NCBI GenBank assembly: GCA_944472135.2
Contig: OX235270.1
Span: forward strand, 45,818,352 to 45,882,351
Direction: 5' to 3'
Length of the DNA stretch: 64,000 nucleotides
Origin: Trichobilharzia regenti
Lineage: Eukaryota > Platyhelminthes > Trematoda > Strigeidida > Schistosomatidae
Of this stretch, positions 1-10,830 are shown in pieces. Within the stretch, counting starts at the first letter, position 1. Every line of letters begins with the position of its first letter. The position numbers and the translations under genes were made by a program. Below the pieces are notes generated by a model, which did no database searches, was not told the DNA's origin, and saw only the letters and a program-made list of their open reading frames with translations.

Positions 1-544
1 TTTCAGTGACGTATTGATTGTTCCTTCTGATACGAAAAGTAATCAGTACCACCTGATGGAAACATTAATGGCGGTAAATAAGCTGTGAAATAGATGTTGT
101 GGACGGCAATAGTGATGTGAACAGATTATATAATTGATTGAGAAAATTACTAAGTAAGGTGGTTAAATCTTGTAAAACATAAACCAACCTAAATAATGAA
201 TACATTATTGACATTCCGGTTTCGTAACAGGTGAATTTCTTTTTCTTCGGGTTATTTAACCATTTTTCTTGTTTACTCTCAGTCTTTTTTCACAAAGGGT
301 GCTATCAGTTGACTGTAGGTTCATTTCTCCACTTTGTATAATTGTATTATAAATAACGAAGAAACTATATATCTGAGACATCAAAGCTTTTTATCCTAGT
401 CAGTAAAATTGAGTGTCTGTTTAACATTGACTAGCATTTTACAATCTTCATCTTTACCATTATATGCTGAATGCTTCTGTTAAAACGGGAATTACTGTTA
501 CTTTTATTTACTTTTTTTTTGATTATTCTTTTCTCATATTTTAG

Positions 545-714
545 TCAGCCTACCCACCATCTCATTACATAAGAAGAGTACCTCAAAGGAAACTTCACCT
601 ATTCACGTTTTTTCAACTGGTCCAGTTAGGATTTCTTTGTGCATTCGGATTTGCTCCTAGTCCATATGTGAAATTAATATTCCCTGTTATACTTGTTGTA
701 CAAATAGTCCTAAG
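545..714 (+). CDS. SLC4A11: SLC4A11-like transporter, penultimate coding exon (partial gene)
   Basis: This 170-nt exon is bounded by a TTTTAG acceptor and a GTAAGA donor and encodes 56 residues plus two bases of an arginine codon. The peptide starts SAYPPSHYIRRVPQRKLHLF and continues into a hydrophobic stretch (QLVQLGFLCAFGF, then LIFPVILVVQIVL). The AYPP-HYIRRVPQRK signature followed by membrane segments is the C-terminal transmembrane region of SLC4 (bicarbonate/borate) transporters. Within that family the motif fits SLC4A11 better than the anion exchangers or Na-bicarbonate cotransporters, which have a different loop here. The protein would be an integral plasma-membrane transporter. Upstream exons lie left of the window. 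The family call rests on remembered family motifs, not a search. Confidence 0.82.
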
Positions 715-2010
715 GTAAGAGAAATTTTGTGCAAAAAATATGTTTCTGTAGAAATCTTTTTAACACTTAAAATGATGTACCATTGGATTATGAGTAACTG
801 AAGATCAATAATCATTGCTCAATAAATTGAAAAACCTAATTCGAGTACAGAAAAAGTGTATCAGTTTTCAAGGCCGGAAATCCTTGGAGATTTTTAAGCT
901 GAACAGGTGATATGCTGACTGATCACTGTGAAAGGCACTCACAAATGTCAGTCACTTGTACTTTTTGCTCACTTTTCACGACTGCATCGTCCATTTGATT
1001 ACTTATATTCATTCGGTCTACTTTAAGTAGGGTTTTCAGTCTGTTTGACTGAACAGCACTGTTATGATTTGAAAACAGTCAATCCTATTGTGATAAAATG
1101 TCATCGTTTGTGATACCTACAAATCGACAATTCAAAAGACTTCAAGCATCTATGACCACGAAAAAACATAATTCATTTGAACATAAAATGATGAAAGCAA
1201 AAATAAACAAGTAATGGAAACAGTGAATGCATGAATTATTTTAAGTCATTGGTGTCCTCGTGATGCCATTCACTTGCGTGCTTGACAGCAAGTACGACTT
1301 TGCAAGTTACATTCTCAAGCCTTGTGAAACTTCACTACGTATACGTAAATACCTCTTCATCATGAAACGCCTTATACATTTGTACACTAAATTGTTGAGC
1401 TATGAACGCAACTTATTGTCTAGTGGTAATTAGCTGTTGCTTATTTGCGATTCACTAGTGCAGTGGAAAGTACCCAATCATTAAACGTCTTAAATTTCAA
1501 GGGAAGTAAATCTTTGTCAATAAGGCTAATAAAGGCAAAACCACAGACAAACTTTAACTCCAATCTCAGCAGGAAAATTAATATATCCATCTGCTTGCTT
1601 ATTCTGAAACTTCGTTCATGAAGGATGAGATCTGAATATCCAGAAACCTGATATGAAGCATAAAGTTTACAAAGCAAAAGTATCATTTGCCTCCAAACAA
1701 TAAGTTATCATCTAGCAGACCTTAATTTATTGTTTACTACATCAAAACCAAAATGACTTACTTATAATTTCCCACTAAAACATGTGCAGCTTTTACTAGG
1801 CAGCTGCTAGATAAAACGGCTTTACTAAAAAATCTAAAATCCTGATGATACCTCTTTAATTTAACTGATTTCTGCTCATTCATCACCAAAACGATTATGA
1901 GCAAGTGACAGATTCATGAAAACTGACAATACATCAAAATAATTTTCTAAAAAATCTAAAGATTTTCTGTTAATCCTTCTTTGATAACATTGTTGACAAT
2001 TAAAACATCT
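715..2010 (+). other. SLC4A11-like intron, repeat-poor 5' part
   Basis: AT-rich non-coding sequence at the start of the last intron. Short open frames on both strands have no recognisable domain. I see no repeat that recurs elsewhere in the window. Confidence 0.5.
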
Positions 2011-2012
2011 GT

Positions 2013-2205
2013 GTGTGTCGGTGGCACAGCGGTTAGGACTCTCACCGATCATCCACATTGTTCGGGGCTCGAGCCCACACCGACGCACACCTGATATCTA
2101 TGGTCGGCCTGCAAAATTTGGTCTACCGATATCACATGCTGAAAACTCCATAATTGTACCAAAAATATGGTTTGGAATCAAGCTATGATAAAAAAATTTC
2201 AAGTG
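2013..2205 (+). repeat. tRNA-derived SINE (GATATC-body type), full head
   Basis: The head has a pol III A box (TGGCACAGCGG, about 2021-2031) and a B box (GGCTCGAGCC, about 2066-2075). The body runs CTGATATCTATGGTCGGCCTGC, then ACCGATATCACATGCTGAAAA, then an imperfect hairpin and an oligo-A-rich end. The same body recurs at 21318-21475, 42750-42945 and, diverged and inverted, at 3600-3800. It is a dispersed pol III SINE family, here inserted in an intron of the SLC4A11-like gene. Confidence 0.75.
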
Positions 2206-2217
2206 TTGGTTTGTAGG

Positions 2218-2565
2218 GATTTGATTGGTTTCAGGATTTCATCATGAGCTGACATTAGTTAGAGAACCATTGGAAAACCAGCTGGGAATACTGAACAGCC
2301 AGATGTTTCGTCCTATTTTGGGACTCTTCAGCAATACGCACCCACCGGGATTCGAACCCAGGACCTTCCGGTTACAAGGCGAGTTCGTATACCATTAAGC
2401 CACTGGAACCCGACCCAATGGCTAGCCCATAAATTCTAACTTCTGCCAATTCACGACATAACGCGACCGCTAGCCAATGTCTTCGGCGAGTATTTGTCCT
2501 CACACCCGACCCGCTGCAAATTTCGTCTTTCATTGAATATTGAAAAAATCCCCATTTAGACACTT
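2218..2565 (-). repeat. Hammerhead-bearing tRNA-derived SINE (CCATGCAAT-tail type)
   Basis: Read on the - strand it has an A box (TGGCTTAATGGTATA, about 2388-2402) and a B box (GGTTCGAATCC, about 2348-2358), then a hammerhead ribozyme, then a tail containing TCTCTAACTAATGTCAGCTC and GATGAAATCCT. The upstream part (to about 2565) continues as SINE head or flank. Related copies lie at 34085-34260 and as paired tails at 29335-29435. It resembles the schistosome SM-alpha organisation, but head and tail differ from the SM-alpha-type copies at 14.6 and 44.5 kb. Confidence 0.7.
2288..2337 (-). ncRNA. Hammerhead ribozyme, intact core, in SINE
   Basis: On the - strand the conserved core is complete: CTGAAGA, stem II GTCC/GGAC around CAAAATA, then GAAA. 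Stem III is ACA/TGT with loop TCTGGC, giving cleavage after the second U of the UGUU. Stem I pairs ATTG before the core with CAGT after the cleavage site. All three helices close, so self-cleavage is plausible. Hammerheads inside schistosome SM-alpha repeats are established knowledge; activity of this copy is inferred from the fold. Confidence 0.75.
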
Positions 2566-2615
2566 AGGAAGCAAAAGGATTGAGCAGAGAAATATTTACT
2601 TATCTCTGGCCTTGC

Positions 2616-2618
<3 letters not shown>

Positions 2619-2654
<36 letters not shown>

Positions 2655-2656
2655 GC
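2619..2656. repeat. (TA)n microsatellite
   Basis: An uninterrupted TA tract with one TTTA break. It is mirrored by a second TA tract at 3209-3236, at the other end of the inverted-repeat structure around the Penelope relic. Confidence 0.95.
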
Positions 2657-3208
2657 ATTTTTATTACAATACACAACAGTTTACCAATCAAGTGGCGATA
2701 TATATGCTAACAATAACTGGTCAGTGTCATCATGTCAATGGGGTGATAATTAATTATTAATTAATTAATATACACAAGTAAAAGGTAGCAATGGTTGCAA
2801 GGCATGGATTGCGTAATGCACAATTTTAGAAAAATGAAAAGTAATTACGGAATAAGCTTGTGAACAGGTTGATAACGTAACAGATCGTTAAAGAAAATAA
2901 AATGATTTGAACAATAATAACTTGTTACTAAGGATGAAGTGATTAAAAGAATAAAATAATTTTACAAAGATAACATGTAATCAAAGATGAAGTAGTCAGA
3001 AAAAAATAGAATAATTTGGACAATTATAATTTTTAAAGGTTCAGGGGGAGGGGGCGAAGTAGTCTGGTTTATACAGTCATGTAATGATGGCCAAGGTAAG
3101 GAAAGTGGTTGTACAAATTTCTTCTGAACACATAGGTTTGGCTTCTCCAGGTTGATTCCTCTTGCTTCAGCCACTTGATTGGTAGATTGTGTAATGTAAT
3201 AAAAATGC

Positions 3209-3236
3209 TATATATATATATATATATATATATATA
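3209..3236. repeat. (TA)n microsatellite
   Basis: A perfect TA tract at the outer edge of the right inverted arm of the Penelope relic. Confidence 0.95.
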
Positions 3237-3599
3237 GCACCTTTCTGATTGTGGTGGACTGCATCATGCAACAAGCCAGTGGCAGCGAGAAGACGGGCTT
3301 ACTTTTGGCAAACAGAAAGATCCTAGAAAAATTTATTTTACACATGGTCGAAGACTTACAAGCATAATCCAATAGCTTGGCAGAAGAAAAGGCGAATACT
3401 AGAAGACAAAAGTTATAAAACTTTCCTACCAACAACAGCAGACGTCAATCACCATCAGCAGGAAAATCTAAAAGAAGTGTCCTAGCCATCTATCTGGTGA
3501 GCACTGTTTCAACTGTAGGCGGTACCGATTCAGGTATTGAAGTCAGCTAGGATTAGGAAAAAAAGACAGGAATTTTTAGATCTACAGCTTTCAGCACAA

Positions 3600-3800
3600 G
3601 GAAGAAGATCCAAATTTACAGGTTCAATGTCAAGTCATAGTTCTCTTATGGTTCAGACATTTGAAGCACTGTTCACGGGAAGCAATTCCGACAGGCTGAA
3701 GACATTCGTGATATTGGTAACCCGAATTTAGCAGGCTGACGATAGAACCCCGAACCATGTCTATGGTCGGCGAGCGTCCTGATCGCTGTCCCACCGACCC
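3600..3800 (-). repeat. Diverged tRNA-derived SINE (GATATC-body type)
   Basis: Reverse complement shows a tRNA-like head (GGTGGGACAGCGATCAGGACG, then GGTTCGGGGTTC) and a body (GCCTGCTAAATTCGGGTTACC, AATATCACGAATG) aligning with the body of the copy at 2013-2205. Boxes A and B are mutated. It sits in the last intron of the SLC4A11-like gene. Confidence 0.55.
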
Positions 3801-4241
3801 TGGGTAGACCTTCAAATCCTCGGATGAAACTGAATGTAAAACGACTGGTTTGGCGTCATTTCAATAATGACATGAAGAATGTTGTGTGAGAAAGAAATGG
3901 AAGCTCGTGAGGAGTCATGAAGTCACTCGAAAGTGACACCAGAGACTCTAATGTAATAAGGATGGGCTGCTAAAGCTCTATATTCCACTAGGAAGCTAAC
4001 GGATGAATAATGGTAACAGTACTGTGTTGTACTACAAATTATTCGTTTATTTAAAAATAAGGTTTCAGCCGACACAGGTAATTTATAAAGTAACCTAGAC
4101 TGTATTAATATTCCTAAGTGGACCATTGTGTAAAAAATGAAAATTACTGAGAAAGGTTTGTTAATACGAACACAATTTAGCTAACTTAGATTATATTTTC
4201 TCCTAAATGACAGTTCATTCTACTGTTTTTGTCTCTTTCAG

Positions 4242-4305
4242 ACATACACTTATACCCAAAGCCATTGATTCAAAATATCTTGAGGCGCTGGATCGTCATT
4301 TTTAG
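4242..4305 (+). CDS. SLC4A11: SLC4A11-like transporter, terminal coding exon
   Basis: After a CTCTTTCAG acceptor, 64 nt complete the split arginine codon (AG + A) and encode HTLIPKAIDSKYLEALDRHF then TAG. The phase matches the exon ending at 714 exactly. The sequence matches the SLC4 C-terminal pattern of a basic-hydrophobic LLPR/K stretch followed by KYL-LD and a short cytoplasmic tail. The intervening intron (715-4241, 3.5 kb) holds three SINE copies and a Penelope-like relic. No clean AATAAA was seen directly downstream, so the 3' UTR end is not placed. Confidence 0.8.
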
Positions 4306-4894
4306 TCAGAAGAACTCTATCTATCACCCTTGTTTCCTTCTACCATTATTCCTATTGTTGTTGTTCTTCTTCTTCTCATTTATTATATACTGCTACAATC
4401 AATCTTATTTCATGGCCCAAGAAACTGAGTTTCAACAATTTTCATTTCATTATTTAGAATTAGAGGTAGACAAAAACAGAGATTATATGTAATTTTTATT
4501 TATGAATTATACTCAACTTATTTTCTCTTTATATACATATATAATATATTAGGATAAGCTGTAAACGCAAACAAACAAACAAAAAAAAAGATAATTGGAG
4601 CTGTGTTTTATTTGAACTTAAATATCCTACTGATTTCTCTGTTTGTTTGTTTTTTGATTTCTTTTTTTTTGACAAAAGGGAACTGAAAAGTACATCTCTT
4701 TAACTGCATATTTGATTCCACTGCTTGATAAAATTTAAGGGGATTGTTCTATTAGTTATCCCAATAACTACATCGAATACTTATTGCAAGCCCATATTCT
4801 AATCAGGTGACTATGAAAGGAAGTAACTCCATGTTAGATAACTTATGTAGTATGAAATTACATCCCACCGCAGTACCCAGACTCCGCATTTGCA
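4306..4894 (+). other. Probable 3' UTR / downstream of the SLC4A11-like gene
   Basis: AT-rich sequence after the TAG at 4303-4305, with a poly-A-like run near 4570-4590. No coding or RNA signal was recognised. The transcript end cannot be fixed by eye. Confidence 0.35.
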
Positions 4895-4980
4895 TTTCTT
4901 ATTATATTAGTATTCCCTTGGGTTCTGAGTGGAACACAGAGCTTCAGGAACACGTCTCCAAACTTACATTATAAAGGAAA
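4895..4980 (-). repeat. RTE LINE 3'-end fragment (old)
   Basis: The + strand reads TTCCCTTGGGTTCTGAGTGG, then AACACAGAGCTTCAGG, which is the reverse complement of the RTE 3' hairpin and tail seen intact near 50240 and, in diverged form, near 48826. Only the last 80 bp or so remain. Confidence 0.65.
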
Positions 4981-7900
4981 AATGCTGACCATAATACTAA
5001 CACTTGGTTGACCATATATTTTGATGTATGTAAGGTGATGTGTAGGACATTACCAACATCAGAGAGATATGGGCTCTAAGGATGATCTTTTGAGCTAAAC
5101 TACTGCCCTACAGAAGAAAATACCATAAATGACTCCCCTATTCGTACACACTAAAAATTAAAGATTATTATTATTTCTAAACTGAGTTGCATGTGGAAAC
5201 AGAAAAAAAGCTGAGAAATTGGTGCCTCTTATCAAAGAATCCCAGAGAAGGTAAATACAAGGGTCAGACCTAAAATCACTACTTAGGAACCAATTCACTT
5301 CATACTTATTTCATACATTTATTCCCCTTAATGAATTTGAATAAGAAAAAAGAACGACAATTTGTGCAGAATAAAATGACACCATCACTAATCTTGGTGG
5401 CTTCGCATCAGCTACTTACAGCCCAAAGACACTATTAAGTTTATATACAGAAATAGTTTTAACATAGTTGCATAGAGTTCATTTTTAAACATAAAAAATC
5501 AGTATTTGCATACAATGATAATATTAATAATCACTTTGTCCCAAACAACAATAATCATACACAATGGAATATTTCGGTATTACATAATTGGACAAAAGAG
5601 AAGATGAAAACATCCAGTTATCAGGACAACGAAAGACTGACAACTGCTTCTTTCTGAACGCCTAAATCGGATTCCAGTAGCCTGACGGAGATTGCTTCGA
5701 CAAACTTAAGCAGAGCAGAACTCTTTTGCCTATTGGTAATTTTGAACGATCTTGTGACGTCCATCTTATGACCCGTGTCAAAAAGAGGTCTGGCTATGGC
5801 ATAGGCTTTTCGTTATATGTTCAGAAAATCAGAGGTATACCCTTCTTTCTGTTCTTTCAATGTAACTTTTGCTGCAGATATAAGTCAATTTGTATACATA
5901 GTTGGAGTTAACATGAAAAGATATCTGTCGACTTTTGATTGTACCAAAGAGCATGTTTTTCGATGGATGGGAACCAGCTTAGCTGCAGGATAGGCTCTGG
6001 CTAGTGACGTTCTCAATTCCTGTTGACAGCTGCTGTAATATTTTCACCTTTAAAATCAAGTTGAATGAAGTTGGGCTTTTTTCCCACTGTGATTTATTTG
6101 ACATTTGGGCCTTCAGATATTCTGTACTCGTTAATGAACCTTTAAGAGTAAATTTTTTTTCATCTTTTCGAGAAGACAATGAAATAAATAATGGTACCAT
6201 TTTATTCTGCAAAAGCTGCTGTTCTTGCCCTATTCAAGTTCACACTTATTATTTGCCCTAAGAAAGAATGATTGTTTTTTTTAAACTAAGACCTAATCGA
6301 ATATTTTAAACTTACTATCCCTGAATAACCATATTATATTTATTGAAACTACTTCCCAGACTACTAAAATTTATTTGATAAACATTTTTGTTTCATTTCC
6401 CGTTCTTAGCTATCCTTTTAATTCATAGTAGTTTTTTTAAAGCTTCAGTTGCTTATTGTAAACTTTGAGCTCATTTGTCAACAGGATGAAATAATGGCAG
6501 AAAAATTTGAAAACTCAAAAAAGAGATTTTAAATGGGCTAGAAATTTACAGTGAACAAGTAGTACTATTTTCCAAAAGTAGTTGCATAATAGCTTATTTT
6601 TATGGCCAGTTATTATGGTCTACGCTTCAGTTGATAGTTAAATGTTTTGACTTCCCCTATGACACTGGAAGACAATTTGGTGCTTGTCTGGAGACTACAT
6701 TACGTATAATTAATAAAAGACGATACATTTGTAGGACAAGCATAGTTTGAGCAAGGAAATTTGGTAGCCTCTTTTTTATTTTGTCGGTTGTCTTTTACGG
6801 TTTGCTGACTGAAAAATTCAAAGAGCAGTATTCACCTGTCTCAATTAATTGAAAGGATGTATTTTACTGTAGAAAGTATAAAAGTAGGTGAAACACAAAA
6901 AATTAAACAAATACAACCTCATGAAACAGTGGTAAGCTTGCAGTTAAATGCATATTTATAGAGAGAGGGAAATAAAGACAAACAGATTAAACGACTGTTT
7001 AAGAATTTATGAATAAAGCTGACTTTTAAGGAATCATTAAACTAATAGGGTTGATTAAAATCTAATTAATGCATTCAGAAATAAGTAATTGTCCACTAAT
7101 TCTTACAATGTTGATAGTTTAATTATTTCTATTCCTAATCCTTGTAATCTTCCAGTTCATGTCTTAGATCTGATTGCCAGCTTACCGTTCACTCTATTTT
7201 ATGACAGTTTGAATTCAGCCTACTGAATATTGCGCATTAATTATGTATCTTTGTTTGCTAAATCTGGAAGTTATGCTTCGAGAACAATTAAATGGATCAC
7301 TTGATAGAGTGATAATAACAGATTAACCGGGTTTCATGTTGTGTAGTCTTTGGTACTGAATGAATTCAGTCAGTGAAGCTTTTGATATATTCACTCGGCT
7401 AGAAGACTCACCATCACGCGGCACTTCAAAATGATGTTAGATAATTTAAGGTAACCAGTAATAAACCTTGGTCGTGGTTCTTCGGTTTGTCTGCAAGCGT
7501 CAGCAAAGTGCATCAGGCTATAGATACATCGCTCTGATGAGTTCTAGCAAGAGGAAGATCTAGGTTCAGACCTTTCTACTGACTGTCACCCGCTACTCTG
7601 TATCATAGTACTCCCCTCAAATTATTTCCCTTCTTCTGGCCAGACATCAAGAAAACTTATGCATGGTGAATACGGTGAAAGACAACTGGACGTGGCTAAA
7701 AGTTATTTAGAAGAATGAGTACTTTTAAAACTTTTTCATGAAACATATACAGGAGAAAAATGAGAGAAATCAACAAGAACCAATGCAGCAACAAGTTGGA
7801 AACTTTTCCATAAATCAACTAACTACTTGCATTGGTCTATGAAACAAAATGGAAAAGAATTAATAGTAGAGCATCCTCACACACTGTCTGAAGAGAAAAA

Positions 7901-8740
7901 CGTTTGATTGCAGTTCAACTGGCAAATACTCTTTGCATACAAGACTTTAATTTGATTTTTTTTCTAATGCTTCGTAAAAAGCTTTCATCATAATTCCCTC
8001 TTTTGATGTAAATCAAGTTTTAATTAGTCTCCTAATCTCTCAGTAACTAAAGAATATTTAACGAAAAAGAAATTTCTTTCACAGGCTGTTCAACTGTATT
8101 TTTATTCACTTTAACGTACAGTAGTCTACTAGTGAATAATACGGGGGGAGTGATTTCATTGATATGATAACTAGAAAGTTATTTCCAAAGATAGGTGAAA
8201 TGTTGCTCTGCGTCCACACTTTTATCAGTGAACATTGTAGGTTACCCGTTTTCTATTAGCATCTACAGTGAGCATTCCTTTTAATTGTCACTTGTATCTC
8301 CGGCGTGAATCCTGAAAATTCTTGAATTTAAGTAACGTTTTAGATTTCTCTTTCTACTGAAGAGTATCCGAATGCAAAAATTCGTGTATAGGTCAATTCA
8401 TTTTGGCCTATTTCAAAGTGCTTTCAGAAAAAAGCTTTGTTCTTGCTTTGTTCAAAAAATCTATCATTTTGAATCTTGTAAATTATAATTTTAAATGGCC
8501 TCGGATTCTAATGTGAGCCTTACTGAATTGTGTGAGATGTTGAATTTGTTCATCATAACTTAGATCTCAGTACCTCTATGACACAGTAAACGTTACAGCA
8601 GTGTGTCTTTTAGACTGATGAAAACTCTCCAACGTCCATCGTAAAGTGTTATTTTCTTAGCTAGCTATAAAGCAGTCTGCAAGTGGAAGACCACTGCTAA
8701 CCCATCCTTTTGTCTCAATAGTATATTACTTAAATAAATA
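4981..8740. other. Intergenic, no recognised feature
   Basis: AT-rich sequence with short open frames on both strands (for example around 5726-5911 and 6004-6261) that show no domain, no splice context and no counterpart elsewhere in the window. Around 7480-7600 there is a weak tRNA-like B box (GGTTCAGACC), too degenerate to call as a SINE. Confidence 0.5.
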
Positions 8741-8839
8741 CAAAAAGTATACATCATTTGTTACCATCATTGCGGCAACATTGTAAGCGAATAATAGGCA
8801 GGACATTATTGAAAGGGGAGGCAGCATCTTTCAAGTTTG

Positions 8840-9200
8840 GTCTCTTTTCAGTTAATGAAAACAAAACACGTAGTTCAGCGAAGAGTCTCTTTCCGACGAA
8901 TTCGTCTTCTTACCTGTACAATTGCAAATATATATGTTATTTTGTATGTAGGTGTACATTAAGTTTGTCAAACAAAAATACAGTTGGTTATGGTTATTTT
9001 AAAGAAACAGGTGAAGATTAGTTGTTGGAGTTACGTAATACAAAATCAGTCAAGAAAATTAGATGTTAATGAAATTAGGGTAGCAACAAAGGTGATGAGT
9101 TGTCATAAACAGTTGTTAAAGATGAAGTTATGTAATAATATGATTAGTTTGATGATTGAGTTTTACTCAGGACACACATAATAACAAAGAAGAGAATACG
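8840..9200 (+). repeat. Penelope-associated terminal repeat (CAGCGAAGAG block)
   Basis: Contains GAAAACAAAACACGTAGTTC, then AGCGAAGAGTCTCTTTCCGA, then a palindrome GACGAATTCGTC. The same block recurs at 29598-29700, 30021-30110, 30420-30497 and 30840-30935, and in weaker form at 43130-43200. Next to two of the Penelope coding remains it lies 3' of the ORF and in the opposite orientation, as expected of a terminal repeat of a Penelope-like element. This assignment is inference from position. Confidence 0.5.
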
Positions 9201-9286
9201 AAGTTACATAAGAGTTCCAAATGAATTATAAGCAATTAAAGAACAGGCAAAGAAACAAAATTAAGTCATCAAAATCAACAAAGTTG

Positions 9287-10830
9287 TTAACATGACAGTA
9301 GGAGTAGTTGAGTAATCTTCTTTTGTATGCACAGCTCCTGTTCGTCTATGTGAATGGCCAGAGCTTCAGCGATACAAAGAAGACAAAACCGTATTGCCTT
9401 TGATAGGTTATTCGTGACTCTGTAGATTACTTTGAAGCAGTAGGCGTTTGTTGAGATGGGATGATCGGTGTTAACCAGGTGTTCAATTATCGCACTCTTT
9501 ATCGCACCACTATGGCCTTTTCGCGACCATGCAGGATAGTTTTCTTGAATCCTCTTGGGTGCGCGTCGAACGACCGATGTACCTGGCTCCACAACAGCAG
9601 GTAAACTGATATATGCTCAAAGAAGTGGCCAGATGCAGGATCTTGTCCTTGAGGATCCTGCAGATCAGTGGGCGACTGGAGAACACTATTCTTAGCGTTG
9701 CTACAAACAATGTTCTTCTCAGAGATAATGTGATCCTTCTCTTGAGAATATCACTTGCTAAATTGCCCTTGAAACCCAAGTTCATGTAGAGTTTCTTTTT
9801 AGGCGCAATTAAAGTTTAGTTTCTCCGAATTATTGGTTTGATATTTTTTCAATGAATCTTACTGGGTATCCATTTTGGATGAAGATTTCTCTTAGAGTAT
9901 CTAATTCTGTTTCCAGAACGTCGGGACTACAGACGCATCGGATGCGGGTGAGAAGTGATTTAATTATATTCCACTTTTGTTGAATGGGTACCCAGCTATA
10001 GAAGCTTGTTAGTTGACCATTCCAAGTAGCTTTTCTGTGGATCGAACTTCTTAGACTCCCATCAGCTCTTCTTGTTAGTTCCACATCAAGAAATGGAATT
10101 TTTGACTCGTATTCCATTTCAAGAGTGAATTTTATTACTGGATGGCAACTGTTAAATGTCTTCAGTAGTATATTGGGGTCGTTGTTGTTGTCACACATTA
10201 TTATTATTATGATTATTATTATTTGATCCACAAAATCACCGTCATTGGTTAAAACTTTATATATGTAAGTCTATGTAAATTAGAGTAAAGCCTGAAGAAG
10301 ATCTAATTGAAAACAATATTATTCGCTTATATGTCTTGTTCTAATAATGAATATGTCGTCCACGTATCTTTTATATCTTTCCAGTTAGACTATCATCGCT
10401 TATTGTGTTAGTGAATTCACATGAATCTGATAAGTCATGATGAATAAGATGGTCACTAGCTGGTAAAAAGTGTTCACTGTCTGCCAGATCATAGCATAAT
10501 ATAGAGATTGATTCACATCCATGATTGGACTTATTAGTACGTTTACTTTCTACATATCAGGAAACTATATGACTTCAGAATTGAAATCTCCAGTGGTCGT
10601 ATTTTCCAAAATAAAGGGCGGTTAAAGGTAGATTTATTTTTCATTTTTTGTTGAAATTCGTAGTAGAGTTTGCCCCATTTACTTACTTATGGCTTTCTGA
10701 ATAGTTTCTTTTGAAAATTTATCTACGAATGATATGAAAGAGAGCACTTTTTCGATGTAATCTCGATGGACAAAGTTAACTGAGCGAAAACACTTCCAAG
10801 GGAAAATTAGTCCTTATTCTTTTATGGTAA
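9287..10830 (-). pseudogene. Penelope-like retroelement protein, degenerate RT plus GIY-YIG endonuclease
   Basis: On the - strand, in N-to-C order, about 10390-10330 encodes KRYVDDIFIIRTRH, the catalytic reverse-transcriptase motif of Penelope-like elements. About 10140-9830 encodes KIPFLDVELTRRADGSL and SSIHRKATWNGQLTSFYSW (RT thumb region). About 9620-9560 encodes YQFTCCCGARYIGRSTR, the first half of a GIY-YIG endonuclease. About 9545-9287 encodes the rest, ending CIQKKITQLLLL. The frame is broken several times (frames change near 9830, 9780 and 9590), so it is inactive. Penelope-like elements prime reverse transcription at chromosome ends or nicks using this endonuclease. Confidence 0.8.

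Larger units (their letters stand above)
2580..3236 (-). mobile_element. Penelope-like element relic (endonuclease C-terminus) between inverted repeats
   Basis: The - strand encodes, from about 3180, EARGINLEKPNLCVQKKFVQ then LSLPWPS, matching the C-terminal end of the Penelope-like protein at 43384-44178 (KKPNLCVQKK, LSLPWPS). The fragment is flanked by near-identical inverted arms at 2651-2696 and 3169-3211, each next to a (TA)n tract. Downstream (2585-2620) is a GAGC...GCTC hairpin block shared with the other Penelope copy near 43140. The reverse transcriptase is absent. Confidence 0.7.

Noticed and set aside
1..73. A TTTCAG acceptor at the very edge and a GTAAAT donor at 74 bracket an open 22-codon stretch (DVLIVPSDTKSNQY...).
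   Set aside because: The peptide does not match the SLC4A11 region expected just before AYPPSHY, and no other support exists; it may be chance.
1876..2088. 70-codon - strand open frame.
   Set aside because: It is a translation through the SINE head at 2013-2088; no protein family resemblance.
5979..6261. Overlapping open frames of about 80 codons on both strands.
   Set aside because: No motif, splice signal or repeat match; typical of AT-rich shadow ORFs.
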